Source of the DNA: TMP-86 sp044226865
GTDB lineage: Bacteria > Pseudomonadota > Gammaproteobacteria > Steroidobacterales > Steroidobacteraceae
Direction: 5' to 3'
Assembly: GCA_044226865.1 (NCBI GenBank)
Contig: JBGAGE010000001.1
Span: forward strand, 744,001-808,000
DNA: 64,000 nucleotides
A model generated the notes under the pieces. That model was given only the letters and a program-made list of their open reading frames with translations. It did not search any database and was not told the DNA's origin. A program made the translations under genes and the position numbers. Position 1 is the first letter of the stretch, and every line of letters starts with the position of its first letter. Below are positions 16,033 through 24,921 of the stretch, piece by piece.

Positions 16033-17466
16033 GTGAAGCAGTTCAGCGGCGCAAGCAAGTGGTTCAGTCAGCTCGACGCCGAAGCGGCCGCCAAGCTCGT
16101 CACGGTTGCCGCCGACGTGGCCTTGGTGATGTCCGATTCGCCCTCGGCGGTGATCCGCGACGTGGCGCTGGGTTCCGATGAGCTGGATGCGGACGTGGCC
16201 GCACGTTGGGTGGGCAAGTCCTGGGCCGACATCGTCACGCCCGAAAGCATTCCCAAGGTGCAGCAACTCCTGAAAGAGGCCTCCGTCAAGGGCGTGCCGC
16301 GTTGGCGGCAGGTCAATCACCGGCTGTCCGCAGGCGCCGACCTGCCGGTGCTGTACACCGCCGTGCAGGTCAACGATCAGGGCCAGGTGGTGGCCTTCGG
16401 CCGCAGCATGCGACCCATGGCCATGTTGCAGCAGCAGCTGGTCACCGCGCAGCAGTCGATGGAGCGCGAATACCTGAAGCTGCGGCAGGCAGAGGCGCGC
16501 CACCGCCTGCTGTTCCAGGTCGCCGCCGAATCGGTGCTGATCGTGGACGTCAACACGCGCAAGATCATCGAGGCCAATCCGGCGGCCGGCAGGCTCCTCG
16601 GCGAAGGCTCACGCCGCCTCGTGGGCCGGCAGTTTCCGGAAGGGTTCGATGAGGAGAGCAACCAGTCGCTGCAATCCCTGCTCGGCGCCGTGCGCGCCAT
16701 CGGCCGCGCGGATGACGTCACGGTGCGCTCCATCGACGGCGCGCGCGAGTTCGTGGTGTCCGCCTCGCTGTTCCGCGAGGAGCGTTCTTCGTATTTCCTG
16801 ATCCGCATCGCCGCCGTCTCCGCGGGCACGGTGGCGACGCCGCTCTCGAAGCAGCATTCCAAGGTGCTGGAAATCGTGGCGAGCGCGCCGGAGGGCTTCG
16901 TCGTCACCGATCTCGACGGCCGCATCGCCTTCGCCAATCGCGCCTTCCTCGACCTCGTGCAACTCGCCACCGAGGAACAGGCACGCAACGAGTCCCTCGA
17001 GCGCTGGCTCGGCCGGCCCGGCGTGGATTTCAACCTGCTCACCGCGCAGCTGCGCGAACATGGCTCGCTGCGGCTGTTCGCCACGCAATTGCGCGGCGAG
17101 TACGGCACCAATACCGACGTTGAAATCTGCGCGGTGTCGGTCATCGACGGCCAGGAGCCGTGCTTCGGGTTCACCATCCGCGACGTCGGGCAGCGCGTCA
17201 CCTTCGACCGCCAGATCAGCCGCGACAAGCCGCGCTCGGTGGCGCAGCTCACCGAACTCGTCGGCCGCGTGCCGCTGAAGGACCTGGTGCGCGAGTCCAC
17301 CGACATGATCGAGAAGCTCTGCATCGAGGCGGCGCTCGAGATCACCGGTGATAATCGCGCCTCGGCTGCGGAAATCCTCGGCCTGAGCCGCCAGAGCCTG
17401 TATGCCAAGCTGAGGCGCTACGGCCTCGGCGAACTCTCTCCCGCCGAGAGCCACGATTTCGAATAG
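16033..17466 (+). CDS. ppsR: PpsR/CrtJ, redox-responsive repressor of photosynthesis genes
   Basis: 477 residues, the usual length. An N-terminal PAS-like domain, a glutamine-rich linker helix (QQQLVTAQQSMEREY near residues 135-150), two further PAS domains (about 155-270 and 280-390) and a C-terminal Fis-type helix-turn-helix containing AAEILGLSRQSLYAKLRRYG are visible. Cys430 in the HTH region (EKLCIEAALEI) corresponds to the redox-active cysteine reported for CrtJ/PpsR. It binds TGT-N12-ACA boxes and represses bch, crt and puc genes aerobically. GTG start. Likely co-transcribed with aerR. Confidence 0.95.
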   Translation: MKQFSGASKWFSQLDAEAAAKLVTVAADVALVMSDSPSAVIRDVALGSDELDADVAARWVGKSWADIVTPESIPKVQQLLKEASVKGVPRWRQVNHRLSAGADLPVLYTAVQVNDQGQVVAFGRSMRPMAMLQQQLVTAQQSMEREYLKLRQAEARHRLLFQVAAESVLIVDVNTRKIIEANPAAGRLLGEGSRRLVGRQFPEGFDEESNQSLQSLLGAVRAIGRADDVTVRSIDGAREFVVSASLFREERSSYFLIRIAAVSAGTVATPLSKQHSKVLEIVASAPEGFVVTDLDGRIAFANRAFLDLVQLATEEQARNESLERWLGRPGVDFNLLTAQLREHGSLRLFATQLRGEYGTNTDVEICAVSVIDGQEPCFGFTIRDVGQRVTFDRQISRDKPRSVAQLTELVGRVPLKDLVRESTDMIEKLCIEAALEITGDNRASAAEILGLSRQSLYAKLRRYGLGELSPAESHDFE

Positions 17467-17479
17467 GTTCTCGACGTCC

Positions 17480-18388
17480 ATGTCCCGGCCGGCCACTTCT
17501 GCCTTGCACCCGGAGTACCCCTCCCCGGGAGTGGTGCTGGAACTGCTCAAGCCCATCACCTGGTTCCCGCCCATGTGGGCATTCGGGTGCGGCGTGGTAT
17601 CCGCGGGCGTGCCCGCGCAAGGGCGCTGGCTCACGATCCTGGCGGGCGTCATCCTGTGCGGCCCGCTGCTGTGCGCCTCGAGCCAGGCGGTCAACGACTG
17701 GTTCGACCGGCATGTCGATGCCATCAACGAACCCAACCGTCCCATTCCCTCGGGCCGCATGCCCGGTCGCTGGGGATTGTACGTGGCCATCGCCTGGAGC
17801 TTGATGGCACTCGCCTGGGCCGCCGCGCTCGGCACGCCGGTGTTCGTGGCCGCAGGCCTGGGTGTGGTGCTGTCGTGGGCGTACAGCATGCCGCCGGTGC
17901 GCTTGAAGCAGAACGGCTGGTGGGGCAACACGGCGTGTGCCATCTGCTACGAAGGATTCGCCTGGGTGACCGGTGCGACGCTGATGGCCGGTGGACAATG
18001 GCCCTCGCTGCGCATCTTCGGCATTGCGGCGCTCTACAGCCTGGGCACGCACGGCATCATGACGCTCAACGATTTCAAATCCATCGACGGCGACCGCCGC
18101 CTCGGCGTGGGCTCGCTGCCCGTGCGCCTGGGCGCCGAAGCCGCGGGCAAGGTGGCCTGCGCCGCCATGGCGCTGCCGCAGGCCGTGGTGGTGGGATTGT
18201 TGTTTCACTGGGACCGGCCCTGGCACGCGCTGGCGGTGTCGGGTGTGCTGGCGGCGCAGCTCGCCTGCATGGTCCGCCTGTTGAAGGATCCCAAGGGATT
18301 GGCGCCCTGGTACAACGCCACCGGCGTCAGCCTGTTCGTCTCCGGCATGATGATCAGCGCCTTTGCGCTGCGCGGGTTGGCGGGATGA
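17480..18388 (+). CDS. bchG: BchG, bacteriochlorophyll a synthase
   Basis: 302 residues with 8-9 membrane helices, UbiA prenyltransferase family. Esterifies bacteriochlorophyllide a with geranylgeranyl diphosphate. The first Asp-rich motif is NDWFDRHVD at 72-80 followed by EPNRPIPSG. The second, NDFKSIDGDRRLG, is near residue 195-207, and both bind Mg-diphosphate. It lies 13 bp after ppsR and its stop overlaps the next ATG (ATGA at 18385-18388). Confidence 0.96.
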   Translation: MSRPATSALHPEYPSPGVVLELLKPITWFPPMWAFGCGVVSAGVPAQGRWLTILAGVILCGPLLCASSQAVNDWFDRHVDAINEPNRPIPSGRMPGRWGLYVAIAWSLMALAWAAALGTPVFVAAGLGVVLSWAYSMPPVRLKQNGWWGNTACAICYEGFAWVTGATLMAGGQWPSLRIFGIAALYSLGTHGIMTLNDFKSIDGDRRLGVGSLPVRLGAEAAGKVACAAMALPQAVVVGLLFHWDRPWHALAVSGVLAAQLACMVRLLKDPKGLAPWYNATGVSLFVSGMMISAFALRGLAG

Positions 18389-19713
18389 GCGGCGCGCCCG
18401 CCACGCTGCGCTGGCTCACCATCGTGCGCCTGGGGCTGGTGCAGTCCGCGCTCGGCGCGGTGGTGGTGTTGATCACCTCCACATTGAACCGCGTCATGAT
18501 CGTCGAGTATGCGCTGCCGGCCGTGCTGCCGGCCCTGCTCGTGGCGCTGCAGTATGGCGTGCAGATGGTGCGGCCGCGATTCGGCTTCGGCTCGGATGTG
18601 GGCGGGCGGCGCACGCCGTGGATCATCGGTGGCATGTGCGTGCTGGCGGGCGCCGGCGTGTTGTGCGCGGTCGCGACGGTGTGGATGCATGCACAACCGC
18701 TACTCGGCTTGCTGCTCGCGGTGATCGCCTATGCGTTGGCCGGCCTCGGGGTGGGCGCCGCCGGCACCTCGCTGTTGGTGCTGCTGGCGAAGCAAGCCGA
18801 TGAACGCCGGCGGGCCGCGGCCGCCACCATCATGTGGGTGTTGATGATCGCCGGCTTCGCCATCACCTCCGGCGCCGTGGGTCATTTCCTCGATCCCTTC
18901 TCGGCGCCGCGGCTGGTGCTGGTCACCGCGGCCGCGTCCGCCGTGGCACTGCTGGTCGCCGTGCTGGCGGTGTGGGGCGTGGAGGAGAAGCTGGCCGCGT
19001 CGGCCGCCGAAGCCTCGGCCCGTCCGCTGCATACGCCGTTCCGCGAAGCCTTGCGCCAGGTGTGGGCGGAGCCGCAGGCGCGCGGATTCACGCTGTTCGT
19101 GTTCATCTCGATGCTCGCCTACAGCGCGCAGGAGTTGATCCTCGAGCCGTTCGCGGGCCTCGTGTTCGGCTATTCGCTGGGCGATTCGGCGCGCCTGTCG
19201 GGCCTGCAGCATGCCTCGGTGTTCTGCGGCATGATCAGCGTGGGCGTGGCCTGTAGCGGCGCGCGTCCCCGGATGGGGAGCCTGCGCGCCTGGACCATCG
19301 GTGGATGCATCGCATCGGCGCTGGCGTTGTTCAGCCTGCTGGCCGCCAGCCTCGCAGGACCCGGCTGGCCGCTGCGCGCCAGCGTTGCCGCGCTGGGATT
19401 TGCCAACGGCGCATTCGCCGTGTCGGCCATCGGTTCGATGATGGCGTTGGCGCATCAAGGCCGGCCCGGGCTTGCGGGCGTGCGCATGGGGTTGTGGGGC
19501 GCAGCGCAGGCCATCGCCTTCGCCTGCGGCGGATTGTTCGGTGGCGTCATCGTCGATGGCGTGCGCTGGCTGTCCGGTTCGCCGGTCGCAGCCTTCGCCA
19601 TCGTGTTCGGCTTCGAAGCTTGCTTGTTCCTGGCCGCGGCGCATTTCGCGCGCCGCGTCGATTCCTTGCAGCGGCGCTCCTCCGGCGCGCCCGTATCCGC
19701 GGTGACCGTATGA
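18385..19713 (+). CDS. PucC/BCD-family MFS protein between bchG and bchP
   Basis: 442 residues with about 12 membrane segments. It is the PucC-like paralogue that sits between bchG and bchP in many purple bacteria (the position of Rhodobacter 'bch2/ORF428'). Family blocks include TSTLNRVMIVEYALPAV and FGSDVGGRRTPWIIGGM, which parallel those of LhaA. It presumably handles newly made bacteriochlorophyll or assists antenna assembly; no enzymatic activity is known. Both junctions are ATGA overlaps, so it is translationally coupled to bchG and bchP. The much longer open frame starting at 17575 is an out-of-gene extension through bchG. Confidence 0.9.
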   Translation: MSGAPATLRWLTIVRLGLVQSALGAVVVLITSTLNRVMIVEYALPAVLPALLVALQYGVQMVRPRFGFGSDVGGRRTPWIIGGMCVLAGAGVLCAVATVWMHAQPLLGLLLAVIAYALAGLGVGAAGTSLLVLLAKQADERRRAAAATIMWVLMIAGFAITSGAVGHFLDPFSAPRLVLVTAAASAVALLVAVLAVWGVEEKLAASAAEASARPLHTPFREALRQVWAEPQARGFTLFVFISMLAYSAQELILEPFAGLVFGYSLGDSARLSGLQHASVFCGMISVGVACSGARPRMGSLRAWTIGGCIASALALFSLLAASLAGPGWPLRASVAALGFANGAFAVSAIGSMMALAHQGRPGLAGVRMGLWGAAQAIAFACGGLFGGVIVDGVRWLSGSPVAAFAIVFGFEACLFLAAAHFARRVDSLQRRSSGAPVSAVTV

Positions 19714-20903
19714 ATGCATCAGACATGTTCGATGTGGTGGTGGTGGGCGGCGGACCCTCGGGGTCGACGGCCGCGAACGACCTGGCGCGCCGAGGCTTCA
19801 AGGTGGCCTTGCTGGATCGCGCCGGGCGCATCAAGCCCTGCGGCGGCGCCATTCCGCCGCGCCTGATCGAGGAGTTCGACATACCGGAGTCGCTGCTGGT
19901 GGCGCGGGTGAACTCCGCCCGCATGATTTCCCCGGCGGACTCGCGCGTCGACATGCCCATCGAGGGCGGATTCGTCGGCATGGTCGACCGCGAGAGCTTC
20001 GATGAATGGCTGCGCGCGCGCGCCGCGCTCGGTGGCGCCACGCGCGTCACCGGCAACTTCGAGCGCATCGATCGTGATGCCGATGGCAACGTCACGGTGC
20101 GTTATCGCATCAAGGGCGCGGAGGGCGAGCCTGCCGGCTTGCGCGCGCGCGCGGTGATCGGCGCGGACGGCGCGCGTTCCGGCGTGGCGCGCCAATGCGT
20201 GCCCGGCGCCGAGAAGATCCGTTATGTCGCCGCCTATCATGAAATCGTGCGCGCACCGCGCGGCGCGGCGGGTGACTACGCCGCCAATCGATGCGATGTG
20301 TATTACCAGGGAAAGTTGTCGCCGGATTTCTACGCCTGGATCTTCCCCCACGGCGACACCGCGAGCGTCGGCGTGGGCAGTGCGAACAAGGGATTCAGCC
20401 TGCGGCATGCGGTCGGGAACTTGCGTGAGATCTCGCAGCTGGCGGGCATGGAGACGATCCGGCGCGAAGGCGCGCCGATCCCGATGAAACCGCTGCCGCG
20501 CTGGGACGACGGCCACAACGTGGTGCTGGCCGGCGATGCCGCCGGCGTGGTGGCGCCCGCTTCGGGCGAGGGTATCTATTACGCCATGGCGGGTGGCCGC
20601 TATGCCGCCGACGCGGTGGCGGCATTTCTCGCAAGCTCCGACGCACGTTGCCTGAAGCAGGCGCGCCGCGGCTTCATGAAGGCGCATGGCCGAGTGTTCT
20701 GGATCCTCGGCGTCATGCAATGGTTCTGGTATTCCACCGACAAGCGGCGCGAGCGCTTCGTCAAGATGTGCGAGGATCCGGACGTGCAGCGCCTGACCTG
20801 GCAGGCCTACATGCACAAGAAGCTGGTGCGCGCCGATCCCATGGCGCACATGCGCATCTTCTTCAAGGACGTTGCGCACCTCTTGGGATTCGCGCGCGTT
20901 TGA
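19710..20903 (+). CDS. bchP: BchP, geranylgeranyl reductase
   Basis: 397 residues, a flavoprotein that reduces the geranylgeranyl tail of bacteriochlorophyll to phytyl in three steps. The FAD-binding GGGPSGSTAA lies near residues 12-21, CGGAIPPR near 42-49 is family-specific, and the second FAD motif LAGDAAGVVAPASGEGI is near residue 272-288. The start is the ATGA overlapping the preceding MFS stop; the open frame upstream of it is spurious. The stop overlaps the TTG start of tspO. Confidence 0.95.
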   Translation: MNASDMFDVVVVGGGPSGSTAANDLARRGFKVALLDRAGRIKPCGGAIPPRLIEEFDIPESLLVARVNSARMISPADSRVDMPIEGGFVGMVDRESFDEWLRARAALGGATRVTGNFERIDRDADGNVTVRYRIKGAEGEPAGLRARAVIGADGARSGVARQCVPGAEKIRYVAAYHEIVRAPRGAAGDYAANRCDVYYQGKLSPDFYAWIFPHGDTASVGVGSANKGFSLRHAVGNLREISQLAGMETIRREGAPIPMKPLPRWDDGHNVVLAGDAAGVVAPASGEGIYYAMAGGRYAADAVAAFLASSDARCLKQARRGFMKAHGRVFWILGVMQWFWYSTDKRRERFVKMCEDPDVQRLTWQAYMHKKLVRADPMAHMRIFFKDVAHLLGFARV

Positions 20904-21385
20904 GCAGCCGGCCCGCGATCATCGCGGCAGCGGCGGCTGCCGCGGCCGGCGTGGCCGGCTTGGGTGCGCTCAGCACCGAACTGGGGCCCTGGTATTACGC
21001 CCTGCGCAAGCCGGCATGGCAGCCGCCGGACTGGTTGTTCGGCCCTGCGTGGACGCTGATCTTCGCGCTATGTGCGCTGTCCGCCATCTTCTACTGGCAT
21101 GATCATGCGCATCGCGACGACCGCATGCGAGTGCTCGCGGCCTTCGCCGCCAATGCGTTCTTCAACTTGTCCTGGAGCCTGCTGTTCTTCAGGCTGAAGC
21201 GTCCCGATTGGGCGTTGTACGAGGTGGGGCTGTTGTGGCTGTCCATCCTCGTGTTGATGTTGCTGCAGTACCGCGGCTCGCGGCGCGCGGCGTGGATGCT
21301 CGCGCCGTACCTGGCGTGGGTCAGCTTTGCCGCCTTCCTGAATTGGACCATCGTGCAGTTGAACGCGCCGCTCGCCGGTGTCTGA
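20900..21385 (+). CDS. tspO: TspO, tryptophan-rich sensory/translocator protein
   Basis: 161 residues with five membrane helices and the hallmarks of the family: ELGPWYYALRKPAWQPPDW, LFGPAWTLIF and NAFFNLSWSLLFF. TspO in Rhodobacter binds porphyrin and negatively affects photosynthesis gene expression in oxygen, so a place directly after bchP is meaningful. I place the start at TTG 20900 (TTGA overlaps the bchP stop), giving MSSRPAIIAAAA and the expected length. No ATG exists at a suitable place. Confidence 0.9.
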   Translation: MSSRPAIIAAAAAAAAGVAGLGALSTELGPWYYALRKPAWQPPDWLFGPAWTLIFALCALSAIFYWHDHAHRDDRMRVLAAFAANAFFNLSWSLLFFRLKRPDWALYEVGLLWLSILVLMLLQYRGSRRAAWMLAPYLAWVSFAAFLNWTIVQLNAPLAGV

Positions 21386-21647
21386 GCTTTTCGCCAGCGC
21401 CCGCATCGTCGATCTCATCGTCGGCTTCATGCTGCTGGAGCTGATGGTATTGATAATCGTTCGCAAGAAAACCGGTAAAGGCTTGCCGGCCTGGCAATGC
21501 CTGATCTCGCTCGCGGCCGGCTTTTCGCTGCTGATGGCGCTGCGTGCAGCGTTGCTGCAGGCGCCGTGGAAGGCGATGGCCGCATGGCTGCTGCTGGCAT
21601 TGGCTGCGCACCTGGCCGATCTTGCCGTGCGCTGGCGTTCCACATGA
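21378..21647 (+). CDS. Small membrane protein of unknown function
   Basis: 89 residues, GTG start, overlapping the tspO stop by 8 nt, so probably translated with it. Two or three hydrophobic segments are visible (about residues 8-28, 40-60 and 63-83), with a basic loop RKKTGKG between the first two. I do not recognise a family. Because it is the last coupled gene of the plus-strand PGC run, a role with TspO or in photosystem assembly is possible but unproven. Confidence 0.7.
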   Translation: MSELFASARIVDLIVGFMLLELMVLIIVRKKTGKGLPAWQCLISLAAGFSLLMALRAALLQAPWKAMAAWLLLALAAHLADLAVRWRST

Positions 21648-21757
21648 ACGCTGCCTGAATTTCGAAGCGGTCAGAAATTTAATATTTTCTTATGGAATTC
21701 GGCCCGGCAAACACGTGACAATCTGCACTGGTCTTTCACTCAACTAGGGTCAACACG

Positions 21758-22093
21758 ATGCAAACGAAGATCTCACGTCGCACGCTGGTCAAGGGCGCCA
21801 TCGCCGCGGGCGCCATCATTCCTGCCATGGGCCTGGTCGACACCGCCGCAGCGGCTGCGCTGCCGGCGCTGTCGGATGCAGATCCCCAAGCCAAGGCGCT
21901 GGGCTATGTCGCCGACACCACCAAGGTGGACGCCAAGGCCAATCCGACGCACAAGCCGGAACAGAAGTGCAGCAACTGCGCGCAATTCCAGGGCAAGGCC
22001 GGCGATGCCAGCGGCGGTTGCAACATTTTCGCAGGCAAGTCCGTTGCCGCAAACGGCTGGTGCAAGGTCTGGGCGAAGAAGCCGGGCACCTGA
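21758..22093 (+). CDS. hip: High-potential iron-sulfur protein (HiPIP)
   Basis: 111 residues with a twin-arginine signal (SRRTLVKG at residues 6-13, hydrophobic stretch to about 35). Four cluster cysteines appear as CSNC, then GGC, then NGWC. Mature size is about 75-80 residues. HiPIPs are periplasmic carriers that return electrons from the cytochrome bc1 complex to the reaction centre-bound cytochrome. Its placement at the end of the PGC therefore fits photosynthetic electron flow. It is 110 bp from the previous gene. The gap is AT-rich (21675-21705) and may hold a separate promoter, though no clear -35/-10 pair stands out. AGGG lies about 9 nt before the ATG. Confidence 0.94.
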   Translation: MQTKISRRTLVKGAIAAGAIIPAMGLVDTAAAAALPALSDADPQAKALGYVADTTKVDAKANPTHKPEQKCSNCAQFQGKAGDASGGCNIFAGKSVAANGWCKVWAKKPGT

Positions 22094-22100
22094 GACAGCA

Positions 22101-22121
22101 CGCCCGGCTTGCCGCCGGGCG
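22101..22121 (+). terminator. Stem-loop downstream of the HiPIP gene
   Basis: Perfect 8-bp stem CGCCCGGC/GCCGGGCG with a 5-nt loop, 8 nt after the hip stop codon. No T-tract follows. Together with the next hairpin it probably ends the PGC plus-strand run. Confidence 0.5.
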
Positions 22122-22135
22122 ACGGCGAATCCTCA

Positions 22136-22162
22136 AACCGGCGGCCGCCGTCGCCGCCGGTT
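22136..22162. terminator. Second stem-loop, between convergent hip and bkdR
   Basis: Perfect 10-bp stem AACCGGCGGC/GCCGCCGGTT with a 7-nt loop, lying between two convergent genes, 17 nt from the bkdR stop. Symmetry allows it to act on both strands. No clear U-tract on either side. Confidence 0.5.
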
Positions 22163-22178
22163 CGATTCCGATAAGAGT

Positions 22179-22667
22179 TCACGGCGCCGGTAATGGAATC
22201 CGCGTCGTGAACTTTTTTCTTTTCAGGACGAAGCTCGTGCTGGCGGAGCGGACCGATGCAATGCTCAGCACATGCCTGGACAGGAATTCCTCATACGAGG
22301 CGAGGTCCGCGGCGACGATGCGCAGAAGGAAGTCCTGCTGCCCGCTGAGCGAATAGCACTCCATCACTTCGGGGCATTCGCGGATCACCCGGTCGAAGGC
22401 CTCGACGCTTCCCGGATGATGATTGTCCAACGACACGAAGGTGAAGGCGGTCACCGTGAGGCCCAGTTTCTGCGCATTGAGTTGCGCCACGTAGCCGTCG
22501 ATCAACCCTTCCGCTTCCAGCCGTTTGACGCGCCGCCAGCAGGGCGCGGCCGACAGGCCGATCTTTTCCGCCAATTCCTGGTTCGACAGGCGTCCTTCGG
22601 ATTGCAGCGCCTCGAGGATCCTGCGGTCGAGTTTATCCAAGGCCACTGGTTCTGATTTATTTCGCAT
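22179..22667 (-). CDS. bkdR: Lrp/AsnC-family regulator, likely BkdR
   Basis: 162 residues. N-terminal winged helix (LDKLDRRILEALQ, then NQELAEKIGLSAAPCWRRVKRLEAEGLI) and C-terminal RAM/AsnC effector domain (TAFTFVSLDNHHPG through SIASVRSASTSFVLKRKKF). Divergent from a branched-chain 2-oxo acid dehydrogenase operon, exactly as BkdR in Pseudomonas, so it most likely senses branched-chain amino acids and activates bkd. The start at 22667 (MRNKSEPVALDKL) is chosen because the upstream frame extension to 22976 runs into the next gene. The 119-bp divergent gap is AT-rich. Confidence 0.88.
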   Translation of the reverse strand: MRNKSEPVALDKLDRRILEALQSEGRLSNQELAEKIGLSAAPCWRRVKRLEAEGLIDGYVAQLNAQKLGLTVTAFTFVSLDNHHPGSVEAFDRVIRECPEVMECYSLSGQQDFLLRIVAADLASYEEFLSRHVLSIASVRSASTSFVLKRKKFTTRIPLPAP

Positions 22668-22786
22668 ATCGATATATTTTAGAAGAATATTGCTCAAAAT
22701 AGGTGATCGGCAGCAAAAATTGAAATAAATGAGTCGCGTTGCGCGCCATATGATGGCTCTCCTCGAGCCCGGACCAGGTGATGCCC

Positions 22787-24919
22787 ATGAACCCAACGGC
22801 GGTGCTGTCGCATGCGACCCCGGATCCCCACCCCGCGCCCGCGGTGGACTGGGTCCAGGTGGCGTACCGGATGCTGTTGTCGCGCGGCCTGGATCAGCTC
22901 GAGGAAACCCGGCTGGTACCCGAGCGCAAGGTGCTTTATCAGTTTTCCGCCCGCGGTCACGAATTGGGCCAGACACTGCTCGGCCTGCAGTTGGACCACC
23001 CCCATGATGGCCTGGCGCTTTATTACCGTTCCCGGCCGCTGATGCTGGCGTTGGGGGTGCCGCTGGCGGAGGCGGCAGCCGGTCCCTTGGCGCGTCGCGA
23101 AGGCTTCAGCGCCGGACGCGATATTGGTGTGGTGTTCAATCGTCCCGGCAATTGCCCGCTATCGGAATTGCCGCATGGCATTCCCACCGTGATGCCATCC
23201 TGCGGGGGCGTGGGCGCGCAGTACACCCCGGCGGCCGGCTGGGCGCAGGCCGTCCGCTATCGCTGCCAGGTCCTGGGCGAGCGCGACTATGCAGGCGCCA
23301 TCGGCGTGGTACATGGCGGGGACGCGTCGACGGCGAGCAACGGATTCTGGGCGGCGCTGAATGTTGCCACCACGCAAAAGCTGCCGCTGTTGTTCTACAT
23401 CGAGGACAACGGCATCGGCATTTCCGTGCCGTCATCGCTGCAGACGCCCGGCGGTGACATTGCCGCCAACCTGGCCTCCTTCCGGCAATTGCGCATTTTC
23501 ACCGGCGATGCCTCCGATCCGCCCGCGGCGCATGCGCTGATGACGCAAGCCGTCGCCGCCGCCCGTGATTGGAGCGGTCCGGTGTTGTTGCGCTTGACCA
23601 TGCCGCGCTTGAATGGTCATTCCGGGCAGGACAATCAGTCGTACAAATCCGTGCAGCAGCTGCAGGAGGAACAGGCACGCGATCCGCTGCAGTCGCTGCG
23701 GAGGCAGCTCGTGCCCGCGGCGCTGAGCGATGCGCAGTGGCGCGACATGGAAGCGCGCGCTGCCGTGGAGGTCGAGGCGGCGGTGGCACAGGCCCTCGAA
23801 GGCGAGTTGCCCGATCCGGCCACCGTCACGCGCCACGTATTCACCGAGTACGATGCGCACGGCAGGCCCGTGCTGCAGGCGCAGGGCGGGCTGTGGGCGG
23901 ATGGCCATGTCCTCGAGGAAGGCTCGGAACAGGCACAGCCCGAAGCCGTTCGCATCAACATGATCAGCGCCATCCGCCGCACCCTCGAGCATGAGCTCGA
24001 GGTGAACCCCAGGATGCTGGTGTTCGGCGAGGACGTGGGACCCAAGGGCGGCGTGCACGCGGCCACGCTCGGCCTGCAGAAACGCTTCGGCCGCGAGCGT
24101 GTGTTTGACACCAGCCTCTCCGAGGAGGGCATCATCGGCCGCGCCGTGGGCATGGCGCTGGCCGGATTGCTGCCCGTGCCGGAAATCCAGTTCCGCAAGT
24201 ATGCGGACCCCGCCGTCGAACAGTTGAACGATTGCGGCACGATGCGTTGGCGCACCATGAACCGCTTTGCCGCGCCCATGGTGGTGCGCATGCCCGGCGG
24301 CTACTTCAAGTGCGGCGATCCCTGGCACAGCCAGTGCAACGAGGTGCAATGGGTGCATGCGATCGGCTGGCGCGTGGCCATGCCCTCGAATGCTCAGGAT
24401 GCCGTGGGCCTGCTGCGCGCCGCGCTACGCGGCAACGAGCCGGTGATCTTCTTCGAGCACCGCGCAATGCTGGATGGCGCCTGGGCGCGGCGCGCGTACC
24501 CCGGCGATGATTTCGTCGTGCCGTTCGGGCGTGCGCTGCGGCTGCGCGAGGGCGATGCGCTCACGGTGGTGAGCTGGGGCGCGATGGTCGAGCGCTGCGA
24601 AGCAGCGGCCGTGGCGGCGGGCCTCGCCGTGGACCTGATCGACCTGCGCACCTTGGTACCGTGGGATGTCGAGGCGGTGCTGGCATCGGTCAGGAAAACC
24701 CGACGCTGCCTGATCGTGCACGAGGACACCATGACGGCCGGGTTCGGCGCGGAGATCGCCGCGCGCCTGGCGCGCGACGCCTTCTTCGACCTGGATGCGC
24801 CGGTGGAGCGCATGGCCATGCCCGACATCCCCAGTCCGCACAGTCCGCTGCTGCTGGACGCGGCGCTCCCCTCGACCGAACGCATTGCGGCACGCATGCG
24901 TGATCTGGTGGAATTCTAG
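22787..24919 (+). CDS. Branched-chain 2-oxo acid dehydrogenase E1, alpha and beta fused
   Basis: 710 residues. The N-terminal ~370 residues are an E1-alpha (thiamine diphosphate motif from GGDAS at 177-181 to EDNG at 206-209). A linker leads to the E1-beta part from about residue 385 (INMISAIRRTLEHELEVNP, VFGEDVGPKGGVHAATLGL). In most bacteria these are two genes (bkdA1/bkdA2); here they form one polypeptide without a frameshift. It decarboxylates 2-oxoisovalerate and related acids and acylates the E2 lipoyl group. I choose ATG 22787 because AGG lies 8 nt upstream; ATG 22781 is possible. Confidence 0.92.
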   Translation: MNPTAVLSHATPDPHPAPAVDWVQVAYRMLLSRGLDQLEETRLVPERKVLYQFSARGHELGQTLLGLQLDHPHDGLALYYRSRPLMLALGVPLAEAAAGPLARREGFSAGRDIGVVFNRPGNCPLSELPHGIPTVMPSCGGVGAQYTPAAGWAQAVRYRCQVLGERDYAGAIGVVHGGDASTASNGFWAALNVATTQKLPLLFYIEDNGIGISVPSSLQTPGGDIAANLASFRQLRIFTGDASDPPAAHALMTQAVAAARDWSGPVLLRLTMPRLNGHSGQDNQSYKSVQQLQEEQARDPLQSLRRQLVPAALSDAQWRDMEARAAVEVEAAVAQALEGELPDPATVTRHVFTEYDAHGRPVLQAQGGLWADGHVLEEGSEQAQPEAVRINMISAIRRTLEHELEVNPRMLVFGEDVGPKGGVHAATLGLQKRFGRERVFDTSLSEEGIIGRAVGMALAGLLPVPEIQFRKYADPAVEQLNDCGTMRWRTMNRFAAPMVVRMPGGYFKCGDPWHSQCNEVQWVHAIGWRVAMPSNAQDAVGLLRAALRGNEPVIFFEHRAMLDGAWARRAYPGDDFVVPFGRALRLREGDALTVVSWGAMVERCEAAAVAAGLAVDLIDLRTLVPWDVEAVLASVRKTRRCLIVHEDTMTAGFGAEIAARLARDAFFDLDAPVERMAMPDIPSPHSPLLLDAALPSTERIAARMRDLVEF

Positions 24920-24921
24920 CC

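Noticed and set aside
17575..18384. Upstream extension of the PucC-family MFS frame
   Set aside because: Overlaps bchG in another frame; the ATGA at 18385 gives the family length.
22666..22675. ATATCGATAT palindrome as Lrp operator
   Set aside because: Ten AT-rich bases that overlap the bkdR start codon; too short and unsupported to call a site.
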